Source: Heliomicrobium undosum (GTDB taxonomy: Bacteria; Bacillota; Desulfitobacteriia; Heliobacteriales; Heliobacteriaceae). From it: DNA of 64,000 bases. Positions 42,271 through 51,200 of this stretch are shown piece by piece. Each line of letters starts with the position of its first letter. Within the stretch, counting starts at the first letter, position 1. The notes beneath the pieces are model-generated. The model was not told the DNA's origin, ran no database searches, and was given only the letters and a program-made list of their open reading frames with translations. The stretch lies in NCBI RefSeq assembly GCF_009877425.1, contig NZ_WXEY01000007.1:112378-176377 (forward strand), in the 5' to 3' direction. The translations under genes and the position numbers were made by a program.

Positions 42271-43548
42271 TTACACCTGCCCTTTTGCGGCGCTTGCTCC
42301 TGTGTTGTCGGAGGGGGCGGCGGTCGCCGGCGCAACAGCGGCGCCAGCGGGGTCACTTGCGCCGCCGGTTGCGGCTGTAGCGGGCTGGGCCTCTTTGATA
42401 GAGACCGGTGTTCCCTCAGCAAGGGACATCTGGCCGCCAGTGGCGACGACGTCTCCGTCTTTGATGCCGTCGATGATCTCGATGCGTTTTCCGTCAGAGA
42501 AACCGGTCTTGACCTTTCGCTCCACCGCCTTGTTGTCGGCGATGACGAAGAGGATAGGCGCACCGTTGCGGATGGTCACGGCCTCTGCCGGCACGGTCAA
42601 GGCGTTCGTTTTTTGCGCGGTGGGCAGTTGAAACTCAGCAAACATGCCAGGCTTTAATATGTAGTCCTTGTTGTCGACGGCGATCCAGACGGGGAAGGTT
42701 TTCGCCTTCTCATCAGCGGCGGGGCTGACCTTGGCGATGCGTCCCTTGAAGGGGGTTTCGCCGGCCGCGGCCACCTTGACGTTGACCTCCTGGCCGGGCC
42801 GGACGGCGTTGACATCGCTCTCCGTCAGGTCTGCTTTCACTTCGACCGTATCGATATGGACGACGGTGAAAGCCGGCGCCGTGTTGGATAGGTATTCGCC
42901 CACGTTCACGTTGCGGGCCGAGACGATGCCAGAGATGGGCGAGCGCAGGACGGCGTTTTCCAGATCCACCTCGGTTTGGCGGACCTGGGCCAGACTTTGA
43001 TTCAGCAAGGCCTGTGCCGAGGCGACGGAAACCTCGTCGGAGGCGTACCGCTTTTCTGCCGTTTCCAGGGCGCTCTTGGCGGCATCGAAGTCCGATTTGG
43101 GCGCAGCGCCGGCGTCAAAGAGCGCTTTGACCCGGTCGTAATGGCGCCGGGCATCGTCGAGGGCGATCCGGTTAATTTCCAATTGCAGGCGGGCCCGTTC
43201 CAGGCTGGCCTTGTTGACATCGACGCCGGCGTTGGCCGCGTCGAGACGGGCCTGGATGTCGGCGTTGTCCAGTTCCAGCAGGATGTCGCCGGCGTTCACC
43301 CGCTGCCCTACTTCGGCGTTGATATGGGCGACCTTGCCCTGACCTTTCGGAACCAGTTTCAATTCTTCTTTCGCCGCCAGTGCGCCGCTGAAGGTCAGCA
43401 CGTTCGACAGGTCGGCCCGCTCGGCTTTTACGACCGTGACCGCCTGGGTCGTCGCCTCCGGGGCTGCCGGTTCGGGCGTTTTTCCGCAGCCTGTCCCCGC
43501 CGCCAGCAGGGTGACGGCGAGCAGGCCGACGCTGATTCGTTTTTTCAC
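42271..43548 (-). CDS. RND periplasmic adaptor (membrane fusion protein), lipoprotein
   Basis: A 425-aa lipoprotein, signal MKKRISVGLLAVTLLAAGTGC. The usual adaptor order follows: beta-barrel, lipoyl halves (KGQGKVAHINAEVGQRVNAG and NAVLRSPISGIVSARNVNVG) around a long alpha-hairpin (~100-210), then a beta-barrel and a Pro/Ala-rich tail. GTG at 43548 is the start, following GGAGGAGG; the 19 codons upstream are not supported. Translationally close to the pump gene. Expressed divergently from marR over a palindromic operator. Confidence 0.93.
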   Translation of the reverse strand: MKKRISVGLLAVTLLAAGTGCGKTPEPAAPEATTQAVTVVKAERADLSNVLTFSGALAAKEELKLVPKGQGKVAHINAEVGQRVNAGDILLELDNADIQARLDAANAGVDVNKASLERARLQLEINRIALDDARRHYDRVKALFDAGAAPKSDFDAAKSALETAEKRYASDEVSVASAQALLNQSLAQVRQTEVDLENAVLRSPISGIVSARNVNVGEYLSNTAPAFTVVHIDTVEVKADLTESDVNAVRPGQEVNVKVAAAGETPFKGRIAKVSPAADEKAKTFPVWIAVDNKDYILKPGMFAEFQLPTAQKTNALTVPAEAVTIRNGAPILFVIADNKAVERKVKTGFSDGKRIEIIDGIKDGDVVATGGQMSLAEGTPVSIKEAQPATAATGGASDPAGAAVAPATAAPSDNTGASAAKGQV

Positions 43549-43621
43549 CGTAAAAATCCTCCTCCGCCAAATGCAAATGATGCTTTCATTGACAGCCGGT
43601 CTCAATCGGCCTAATATTTAT

Positions 43622-43650
43622 CTTAGGTGCTAAAATATTTAGCGACTAAG
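43622..43650. promoter_or_regulatory. MarR-type palindromic operator
   Basis: GCTAAA, three bases, TTTAGC (43629-43643) is a perfect inverted repeat. It is enclosed by a second one, CTTAG (43622-43626) and CTAAG (43646-43650), giving a 29-bp palindrome. It lies in the 150-bp gap between the adaptor and marR genes, where it can repress both directions. Confidence 0.8.
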
Positions 43651-43698
43651 ACGTTATCATCGTAAGGGAGAGGACAAGAACTGTCAAGGGAAGAAGCA

Positions 43699-44157
43699 GT
43701 GAAAGAGCAGCACTTAAATTCCATCAAAGACTTGCTGGAGGTCTTTTTCTACAATGTGAAATGCGCCGCCCAGGATATCGGTCCGGAATACAATCTGGCC
43801 GACGGGCAGATCTTTCTATTATATATTTTATGGAAGTCGGGGACATGCAAGGCTACCTTTCTTGCCGATCAGATCGGCATCACCTCCGGCGCCGTCACCG
43901 GTATGATGGACAAACTGGCCGGCATGGGCCTGATCACGCGGGAGCGGTCGGAAAAGGACCGGCGTGTCGTTATGGTCACCCTGACCGGTGAGGGATTGAA
44001 AACGATCCAAGCGGTCCAGGACGCCCGTTTTGAACGGCTGAAGGGCCAGTTGCGGGAACTCTCCGGCGCAGAACTGGCGCAGGCGGTGGCGGCCTTTGAG
44101 AAGATGAACGGTGTGCTGAAGCCTTGTGTGCGGGGAAGCGGCGCGGCAGTGGGTTGA
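43699..44157 (+). CDS. MarR-family transcriptional regulator
   Basis: A 152-aa winged-helix regulator: dimerisation helix, then KATFLADQIGITSGAVTGMM (recognition region), DKLAGMGLITRERSEKDRRV and the wing VMVTLTGEGLK. The conserved D-x-R wing motif (EKDRRV) is intact. GTG at 43699 is the start. It is divergent from the RND adaptor-pump operon, with a 29-bp palindrome between them, so auto-repression and control of the pump are likely. The ligand is unknown. Confidence 0.93.
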   Translation: MKEQHLNSIKDLLEVFFYNVKCAAQDIGPEYNLADGQIFLLYILWKSGTCKATFLADQIGITSGAVTGMMDKLAGMGLITRERSEKDRRVVMVTLTGEGLKTIQAVQDARFERLKGQLRELSGAELAQAVAAFEKMNGVLKPCVRGSGAAVG

Positions 44158-44293
44158 TGTGGTTGCAGATGATAGACGCTCCAGACGATGCGGATGTTAC
44201 AGGTCTTATAGATATTACAGAGGGAAAAGGATTCGTTTTAAAGATGGCTGGGTGAGGGATACTACGGCCGGAACTTTTAAGGTGGTGACCGAT

Positions 44294-44563
44294 ATGGGTA
44301 AGGGAAGAAAGCTGGACAAGTTGCAAGATACAGCGGAGAAGACACCACAGGATCACAAAACGAACGAAAAGGGCAACCGTCCGTCCACCGGCATCGTACT
44401 GGCCGGTCTGGGCGTGCTGGTTGCCCTTTTCGGGAGTTTAACCGCCGGTGGTTTTATGGTTATTGCCGGGCTTGCCGTGCATGGGATTCAGCGTTACTTG
44501 GCGCAAAAGGCGGAAGAGGCGGGTGACGGATCGCAAAAGTCGATGAACAAGCGGAAGCAGTGA
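44294..44563 (+). CDS. Small membrane protein of unknown function
   Basis: An 89-aa protein. The N-terminal 33 residues are basic and hydrophilic. A hydrophobic stretch (GIVLAGLGVLVALFGSLTAG then GFMVIAGLAVHGI) makes one long or two short membrane helices, and the C-terminus is charged (ending MNKRKQ). AAGGTGGTGA lies before the ATG at 44294. It is downstream of marR by ~135 bp and may be co-transcribed. No family recognised. Confidence 0.6.
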   Translation: MGKGRKLDKLQDTAEKTPQDHKTNEKGNRPSTGIVLAGLGVLVALFGSLTAGGFMVIAGLAVHGIQRYLAQKAEEAGDGSQKSMNKRKQ

Positions 44564-44662
44564 TATTGACAGGATGATTTCTCCCCGAAAGGGAAGATCA
44601 TCAAAAACTCAATCGGGCTGAGAAACGATGTTGATGTCGCTGTTACATTGGAGGTGACTGCG

Positions 44663-44710
44663 ATGAAAAGCCATCACCTGGAATCCAACCATCTTTTAAG
44701 TGTAGTCTAA
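44663..44710 (+). CDS. Possible 15-aa leader peptide
   Basis: ATG at 44663, with TTGGAGGTGA eight to nine bases upstream, opens a 15-codon frame, MKSHHLESNHLLSVV-stop. The ribosome site is excellent, but the peptide is too short to judge. Three His in a row of 15 codons is high. It precedes the AT-richer pair of genes at 44760-45259. Confidence 0.3.
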   Translation: MKSHHLESNHLLSVV

Positions 44711-44759
44711 CTTTCTAACCGGAATGTATATCTTTATTAAAATTTAGGACCATAGCTTC

Positions 44760-45017
44760 TTGTATAGCAGGAAAAAACAATTACTTGTCGAACTAAGTAA
44801 AAATTTGCAAGTGAAAACAAGGCTGGTGGTACTGATGTTCGACGTTAAAGAACAGAGTAAACGGTGTGTTTACGAACTGGTTGAAAAGATAAGTTTAACT
44901 GAAACGGGTGCGGAAGCGCGACATATTCTTGAAGTTGAGGGTCAAAACTATACCGTTGAAGATTTTTTGGCAGTAATGAGTGCTCTTAATTCGAATGGAA
45001 GCGAGAAGATTCAATGA
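44760..45017 (+). CDS. 85-aa protein of unknown function, MinE-gene partner
   Basis: The frame can start at TTG 44760 or at ATG 44835, which follows GGTGGTACTG. The shorter form starts MFDVKEQSKRCVYELVEKIS and contains ARHILEVEGQNYTVEDFLAV. It looks alpha/beta and cytoplasmic. The four-base overlap (ATGA) with the next gene indicates co-translation. Base composition is clearly lower in GC than the neighbours, suggesting transfer. No family recognised. Confidence 0.6.
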   Translation: MYSRKKQLLVELSKNLQVKTRLVVLMFDVKEQSKRCVYELVEKISLTETGAEARHILEVEGQNYTVEDFLAVMSALNSNGSEKIQ

Positions 45018-45259
45018 ATGACCTTTTCCAGAGTACTGATTTGTCGAGTGAATCGAATCAATTAATCCTTGTCATTGAAGATAAAGGTGCTGAAATTACT
45101 CCCCAATTAGTAAAGTCACTAACCGATGACATGATACAAGTCATCGCCAAGTATATTGAAATTGACCGTTCAAAAGTCAAGGTCAATTTGGCTACGGAAC
45201 AGAGTTTAAAAAAGATTGTCATTTACATTCCAATTCTAAATATTCGTCGTGGAAAATGA
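45014..45259 (+). CDS. Orphan MinE-like protein
   Basis: An 81-aa protein that fits MinE, the topological specificity factor of division-site selection. The N-terminal part SNQLILVIEDKGAEITPQLV corresponds to the MinD-binding beta strand and the MinE linker; DDMIQVIAKYIEIDRSKVKV matches the dimerisation core (family: EIL.VI.KY..ID...V.V), followed by the final strand ending YIPILN. The membrane-targeting extreme N-terminus is shorter and different. No minC or minD lies nearby; instead it overlaps a small unknown gene. It may be a MinE paralogue acting on another MinD/ParA ATPase. Lower GC than the surroundings. Confidence 0.7.
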   Translation: MNDLFQSTDLSSESNQLILVIEDKGAEITPQLVKSLTDDMIQVIAKYIEIDRSKVKVNLATEQSLKKIVIYIPILNIRRGK

Positions 45260-45362
45260 CTTTCTGACGGCTACCATCGAGATTCATACTAGACATCATA
45301 AATAAGCAAATTACGTCAAGAGAACAACGCCCGTAAATAAGTCGATGACAGTGTGTTGGGTA

Positions 45363-45392
45363 TTGCCTTCAATGAGATAATTCTCTTATAAT
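45363..45392 (+). promoter_or_regulatory. sigma-A promoter of the cobalamin riboswitch transcript
   Basis: TTGCCT (45363-45368) and TATAAT (45387-45392) are 18 nt apart, ~25 nt before the cobalamin aptamer. Confidence 0.65.
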
Positions 45393-45414
45393 ACAAGTAA
45401 ACTACATCCTTTCG

Positions 45415-45565
45415 TTCCAGGTGCCCCTCCGGGGGAGAATAGGGAACCGGGTGTGATTCCCGGACGGTCCCGCCACTGTGACGAGGAGCCCTGCGCAGGA
45501 TGCCACTGGGAAACCGGGAAGGCGCGTGGCGGCGATGAATCGAAGTCAGGAGACCTGCCTGTAAC
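45415..45565 (+). ncRNA. Adenosylcobalamin riboswitch
   Basis: Class hallmarks occur in order: AGGTGCCCCTCCGGGGGAG, then GGGAACCGGGTGTGATTCCC, GGTCCCGCCACTGTGA (the B12 box region), GCCACTGGGAAACCGGGAAG and GAAGTCAGGAGACCTGCCTG at the 3' end. It precedes the alpha-ribazole salvage genes cblS and cblT, so high cobalamin would shut off salvage of its lower ligand. Confidence 0.95.
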
Positions 45566-45590
45566 GGTGCGATTCATGAATGATGGCAAA

Positions 45591-45646
45591 GTTCATGGTT
45601 TCTTTGTTGTTGCCTCGGCAACGGTGAAGAGGCTATGGACTTTTTT
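45591..45646 (+). terminator. Intrinsic terminator, cobalamin riboswitch expression platform
   Basis: GTTCATGG (45591-45598) can pair, with two wobble pairs, with CTATGGAC (45633-45640), enclosing a GTTGCC/GGCAAC helix, and T6 follows. It lies between the aptamer and cblS. Confidence 0.7.
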
Positions 45647-45696
45647 CTTTTCCCACAGGAAATTGCAGGTCCCAGCAATGGAGGAGGTGAAATACC

Positions 45697-46440
45697 ATGG
45701 GTTACGGGGGACGCGATGTGGAAGTGGTCTCTCTTTCCTCTGAACAGTGTTTGGTGGTGGCCTGCGACTCTTGCGGCGCCATCGGAGATAAGGAATTTGA
45801 CGCCGTTCAGGTTTCTCCTTATATCGTAGGGATTTTCACCACGCGTGTCGCCTTGATGGAGGTCCTGGCAACAGGCGCTGAACCGGTTGCGCTGACAGTG
45901 ACCGTCGCGAACGAACCCTTTCCCACCGGCGGCGAGGTGATTGCCGGTGTTCGCGATGAACTGGCCACTATCGGAAAGCGTGACCTGCCGATGGTCATCA
46001 GCACCGAAAAAAACATTCCCACAGGACAGACCGGCGTCGGGATCACCGTTGTCGGCGCAGTGGAGAAAGAGCGCCTGCGTGTGGGCCGTTCGCGACCCGG
46101 TGATTGTGTCTACAGTCTGGGGTGGCCCAAAGTGGGGGACGAGGTGGTGGTCGATGACGGCAAGGCGATCGCCCTGGCCGATCATGTGCGGGCGCTGCTG
46201 GCCCACCCCGGTGTCCATGAGGTGATCCCTGTCGGTTCAAAGGGGATCCGGGCGGAAGCGGAAAACCTTGCGGGGGCTGTTCATTGCCGGATCCGTGAGT
46301 GGCAGGCCAGCGCCGGCCTTGATCTGGAAAAATCGGCCGGTCCGTCCACCTGCCTCGTCTTTACCTCCGGGCCGGAACCGCCGGAGATCGCCGGCGCGCC
46401 CATTCACTATCTTGGCAGGTTGTCGGAAAGCGACGGCTGA
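45697..46440 (+). CDS. cblS: Alpha-ribazole kinase CblS (AIR-synthase-like)
   Basis: A 247-aa PurM/AIR-synthase-related protein. Features: MGYGGRDVEVVSLSSEQCLV and VACDSCGAIGDKEFDAV at the N-terminus, PYIVGIFTTRVALMEVLATG, NEPFPTGGEVIAGVRDEL and TEKNIPTGQTGVGITVVGAV. This fits the Firmicute CblS group, which phosphorylates alpha-ribazole to alpha-ribazole phosphate for the lower loop of cobalamin. The ATG at 45697 follows GGAGGAGGTGA. The cobalamin riboswitch upstream and the cblT gene 31 bp downstream give strong functional context. Reaction assignment rests on family and context. Confidence 0.88.
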   Translation: MGYGGRDVEVVSLSSEQCLVVACDSCGAIGDKEFDAVQVSPYIVGIFTTRVALMEVLATGAEPVALTVTVANEPFPTGGEVIAGVRDELATIGKRDLPMVISTEKNIPTGQTGVGITVVGAVEKERLRVGRSRPGDCVYSLGWPKVGDEVVVDDGKAIALADHVRALLAHPGVHEVIPVGSKGIRAEAENLAGAVHCRIREWQASAGLDLEKSAGPSTCLVFTSGPEPPEIAGAPIHYLGRLSESDG

Positions 46441-46471
46441 AGCGATAAAAAAGCAAAGGAGGTCTGCCTCA

Positions 46472-46987
46472 ATGAGCAACATGCCGATGCAATACAATGA
46501 AGCGCGCCCTTCTTGGAAGAGCGTCCGGGGGATCGCGCTGATGGGCGTCCTCATCGCCTTGAGCGCCGTAGGGGCGATGGTTAAAATTCCAAGTCCTGTC
46601 GGCACGATCGGCCTCGATTCGGCTCCTGGGTTCTTTGCCGCCCTGGCCCTCGGCGCCACAGGCGGGATGATCGTCATCACCCTGGGTCACCTGCTGACGG
46701 CTATGGTCGTCGGCTTTCCGCTCACCCTGCCTGTCCATTTCTTCATCGCTTTGCAGATGGCGATGTGGGCATACGCCTTCCGCTGGATGAATGAACGGTT
46801 TGGCTTGACGGCGGCCTTCGTCGCCGGTGTGTTCTTAAACGGCGTCGTCTCATCATTGACGATGCTCCTGTTAGGGGGCTGGGGAGCGGTCATGGCCGTG
46901 ATGCCCTTTTTGGTAGCCGGTTCCGCCGTCAATGTGGGATTGGCGGCAGCCGCCTATCGAGGAATGAAGGGAATATCCTATAGGTAA
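46472..46987 (+). CDS. cblT: Alpha-ribazole transporter CblT (ECF S-component-like)
   Basis: A 171-aa membrane protein with five to six helices of the ECF S-component type: GIALMGVLIALSAVGAMVKI, FFAALALGATGGMIVITLGH and LPVHFFIALQMAMWAYAFRW. It follows cblS under the cobalamin riboswitch. CblT takes up alpha-ribazole so that cells can finish cobalamin without making or activating dimethylbenzimidazole themselves. AAAGGAGG lies nine bases before the ATG. Energising ECF A/A'/T proteins are not in the window. Confidence 0.88.
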   Translation: MSNMPMQYNEARPSWKSVRGIALMGVLIALSAVGAMVKIPSPVGTIGLDSAPGFFAALALGATGGMIVITLGHLLTAMVVGFPLTLPVHFFIALQMAMWAYAFRWMNERFGLTAAFVAGVFLNGVVSSLTMLLLGGWGAVMAVMPFLVAGSAVNVGLAAAAYRGMKGISYR

Positions 46988-47050
46988 CCGCTCCTGTTCG
47001 AACTGTTTTTTGTATGTAACCGACATAGGCCCAACCTTTGATACCTGTAG

Positions 47051-47082
47051 CCGCAGTCAGAGCAGACTGCGGTTCTTTCTTT
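47051..47082 (+). terminator. Terminator after cblT
   Basis: CCGCAGTC pairs perfectly with GACTGCGG around a 6-nt loop, followed by TTCTTTCTTTT. The remaining 47083-47195 holds nothing recognised. Confidence 0.75.
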
Positions 47083-47195
47083 TGCTGCAGCCATTTGCTT
47101 GCTTCGCTCGATCGCGCGCTTGTGTTATGATGAAATGAACAATGCGCCCTGGAGAAAGTGAAAATACGCAATAGGAAGGTCGTGCAGTCGAACCA

Positions 47196-48113
47196 TTGAA
47201 TCCCTTTTATAAGTTGATCCTGACGCCGCTAATCTGGGCGACCAATTTTGTGATGGGGCGGCTGCTTGTCGTTGCCATCCCGGCCTTTGCCCTATCGAGC
47301 ATCCGCTTCGCCATCGCCGCCCTGATCATGTTGCCGCTGGCCCTCCGCACACACCCCTTTCGGCGGATCTCCCGGCGTTCCTGGGGCTGGATCGGCCTGA
47401 TGGCGGTGACGGGCGTGTGCCTGTTCAATACGGTGCTGTATCTGGGGCTCCGCTACACCACGTCTGTAAACGCCACATTGATCAATTCCCTGAGCCCGAT
47501 GGTGACGGCCATGCTCGTCTTTCTCATCGATCGGGAGAAAATTCAGCGCAGCCAGGCTGCCGGCATCCTCCTGTCTGTGGCCGGCATCGCCGTGGTCGCG
47601 GCCCAGGGCTCATGGGAGCGGCTCACCCATTTGTCCTTCAATCCTGGCGACCTGCTGGTATTGCTGGCGACGGCGCTCTGGGCGCTCTACACCATCGCCG
47701 GACGCAAGGTAGCCCAGGAGGTGCCTGTCCTCGCGGCGACAGGTTACTCCTTTGCCATCGGCGCCCTGCTCTTGCTGCCCATGGGCCTGCTCGATTGGAA
47801 CCTTTCCGCCGCTACCCGCCAGCCGGCGGCGCCATGGATGTGGGGCGCCGCCGTGTACCTGGGAATTTTCGCGTCGGTCATCGCCTTCTACTGGTGGAAC
47901 CAGGCCGTGCAGGCCTACGGCGCCACCGTCTCATCCCTCTTTCAGAACCTGATCACCGTCTACGCCGCCGGGATCGCCTACTGGGGATTACAGGAGCCGC
48001 TCTTCGGCTATCACTGGCTCGGCGGAGCGCTGGTGTTTGGCGGGGCCTTGCTGGCGTCAGGCATTTTTCAAAGGAAAGAACCGGCACAAGAGGCGGTATC
48101 CTCGCAATCGTAA
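47196..48113 (+). CDS. EamA/DMT-family transporter
   Basis: A 305-aa protein with ten membrane helices arranged as two EamA repeats: the first begins LTPLIWATNFVMGRLLVVAI, the second LLVLLATALWALYTIAGRKV. Such drug/metabolite transporters export amino acids or other small metabolites. The likely start is TTG 47196; the ribosome site (AGGAAGG) is about 14 bases away, a weak feature. Substrate unknown. Single gene. Confidence 0.9.
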   Translation: MNPFYKLILTPLIWATNFVMGRLLVVAIPAFALSSIRFAIAALIMLPLALRTHPFRRISRRSWGWIGLMAVTGVCLFNTVLYLGLRYTTSVNATLINSLSPMVTAMLVFLIDREKIQRSQAAGILLSVAGIAVVAAQGSWERLTHLSFNPGDLLVLLATALWALYTIAGRKVAQEVPVLAATGYSFAIGALLLLPMGLLDWNLSAATRQPAAPWMWGAAVYLGIFASVIAFYWWNQAVQAYGATVSSLFQNLITVYAAGIAYWGLQEPLFGYHWLGGALVFGGALLASGIFQRKEPAQEAVSSQS

Positions 48114-48270
48114 AAGCATTCGAATGACAGAGCCGAATTGTGGCTCAATTTTAATATAGATTTTTTAAAAAGCGGAAAAAGCAAGAGGGATTTTGCATAA
48201 AAAACCAGAACAAGTTTTGATAGGTGCAAATTAACAAGGGATTTATTGAATCGCCAAAGGAGAGTGCCTG

Positions 48271-51200
48271 ATGAACAACTCCTGTTTGCGAAACAACCAT
48301 TTCCGTGTGCCGATCATCCTTGTCCTGGTGTTTTCCCTGTTCTTCGGCATGTGGATTCCCCCGGCAGCCATGGCCCTCCCGCAGTCAACCGAAGCGCCAT
48401 CGCCGGCGGCCAAGCCCGATGTCGTCGAAGCGCCGCCCTTTCAGGATGTCCCTGTCAATTCTCCCGATTTTCTTTTTATCAACTATTTGGTGTCGAGGAA
48501 GTTGATCAGCGGCTTTCCCGACGGCACCTATCGGCCTCTTGAAGGGTTGACGCGCGCACAAGCGGCGCAAGTCATTGCAGGCGTGGCCAAGCTCCCTCCC
48601 GTTGCAGAAGCGGCGCCCTTTTCCGACATCGAACCCGGCTATTGGGCCGGCTCAGCCATCGCTGCCGCCCGCCAGGCAGGGATGCTTAACGGCTTTCCTG
48701 ACGGAACCTTCCGCCCGGATGAACCGCTCACACGCGCCCAGGCCGTCGTCCTGCTCTTCGGTCTGGACAAAACTCCCCTTCCGGATATCAAGAGCGTCGA
48801 TTACGCCGATATCCCGGAAGGCCACTGGGCCCGCAAACAGGCGCTTGCTGCCGTTCGGGCCGGGGTGATCCGCCCCGCCGCAGAGGGATTCGCCCCCGAC
48901 AAGGCCTTCAACCGGGGCGATCTGGCGCGGGCATTGGCCATGCTGCTCACCATCAGCCCCAAGCTTCGCAGCGCGCCTTTGCTTCCGACACTCACGGTAA
49001 AAGGCGGCGCGACCACGGTGACCCGAAAGGGAGAGGCGACGGAAGTGGTCAATTCAACGACGGTCCGAGAGGGTGACATGATCGATGTCCGGTCCGGCGC
49101 GGCTGAGCTCACCTTCGACGACGGCACCGGCATTCAGTTGAAGCCCGGTGCTCGCCTAACTTTATCGGAAGCGCGTGGACGATCTTACATAAAGAAAACA
49201 GGCCGGCCCGGTACGACAGTAGAGTCGTTGAAACTCGACATGCCGATCGGAAAGATCTTTTTCCTGTTAGCGAAATTCGGCGACACGGTGCGAGCGGAGA
49301 AACAGGCGGGAATCCCCGCCGGTGCGGCCCTGTATGCCGCCGCGCCGGGCCCTGTGGCGGATGGGGTGCCTTCGTTTGCCGGTTTGCCGGCGACTGCCCT
49401 GTTGGCCGCCGCGGACGGAACGGCGAAGGACGAGGAAGAATGGTGGCGGACCGCCTCGGAAGAAAAGGGCAGCCGCATGACCATCGACTTGCCCTGGGGC
49501 GTCGCCGCGGTGCAGGGGACATCGGGAAGCGCCTCCGCCAACGCAGACGGCACCGGCGCCGCCGCCTGTCTCGAAGGTTCCATCGGCGTTTCCGCCGGGG
49601 GGCAGACGGCCACATTGAGCGGCCTCCAGCAAACTTCGGTCCCTGCGCCCAACGCCCCGCCGACTCCTCCTGCTCCCGCCAGCCCGCAGACCAAGGCGGA
49701 ATTTGCCCAACCGGCGGTGGCCGAGTTCATCGCCCAGCAGGCGCAGCAAGCGGTAGAGAATGCCGCGGCGCCGCAAGCAGCCCCGTCGCCGGCTGCCCCA
49801 GCCGATGCGCCGGCGCCCGCCCAAACGCCGACCACCCCGGCGACGCAGGCAGCCCCGGCCAATCAGGCCAACGCGGTGATCAGCGCCCTGAGCGCCGTCG
49901 GGGCCAGTGTCGGTTCAGCCTCGTCGACCACGAATGCCGCGAGATCGAGCACCGGCAGCGGTGGTGGAGGCGGTGGATCTACCACGCCCCCACCCAGCAC
50001 GACCACTCCGATTACGGCAACCGTTACCGACTCAACGGTGACGATGCAAGAAATTACGAGCTCAGTGCAATATGTCAATGGAGCGGACAACTGCTGGACG
50101 ATCGCCGTCGCCAATGGAACAGTTAAAGCAGACGTCAAATTGAGCGATCTATCCATCAAGAACTTGCCCCACAACCTGATACCTGTCGTTTCAAAAGCGG
50201 CTAATGCCAATGCCATTCAGATTAAAGTCACAGGTTCATGCACGCCCGTTCATGGAGCAATCCCCATCGGCGTCGTTGTCAAAGCCAGCGCCGTCACGGA
50301 GAGCGGGATGGGCGATTCAGCGCCCCTGAATATGGAACTCAAACCGGCGCCAACCCAGGTCAACGGCGATTTAACAGATCGCCAAGCGCTTTTGAACGTC
50401 GATAATCTCTCTTATATCGATAATCAGTGGGTATGCAAAGTTAATGTAGGAACAGTCAAGCAGAATATCTCTTGGAGTGACCTCAGTATCAATGTCAACA
50501 GCATGGCGTTCAGCGCCGTCAGTTATGACGTCTATAAGGGCGAAGCCAACACGATCGTCATCAGGGTTTTGACTCTACCCTACACGTCATTGTCTGAACC
50601 GGCTGAAGTAAATGTAACCGTCAAGAGCACTGCCGTTGAGGAAAATGGTTTATCTGATTCTGCGCCGGTGAAAGCATACATTTTACCCCCCGGCCAGATC
50701 GCTGTGATGCCTCTTCACAAAACCATATGGATGGACTACGGCAACCGTACTGTACATCCGCAGGAGCGTTGGGTTGTTGAGGTCATCGGCGCGACCCTCC
50801 GGACGGTATTGAGCACGTCAGATGTCCAAATCACAGATCTGCCGGCAGGATTGACGCCAACCGTTGTGAAAGGACCGGGCAACACCGTAGAAGTGAGCTT
50901 GACCGGAACGATGGCGACGGCGCTCACGCAACCCAGTGTAACCCAAGGGATCATCGTCAAAGGCTCCGCCATCGACGGAGCCGGTTTCGCAGACAGTGCT
51001 GAAAGGTATCTCCTGCTGACGCCAAACCCGTTCCAGGTGAGCGGTTACGCCTCCGACGATCTATTGGTGATGAATCCAGACAACCGCACAGCCGACTGCA
51101 GTGATGAGTGGCAGATCGGTATGACGATGGGGCAACTGCGCAGCGCGCTTTCACCGGCCGATCTTCAGATCGACGGATTGCCCGCTGGACTGACGCCCAC

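Noticed and set aside
44571..44602. Hairpin GATGAT...ATCATC as a terminator
   Set aside because: It is followed by A residues rather than T on the plus strand, and no gene ends into it on the minus strand.
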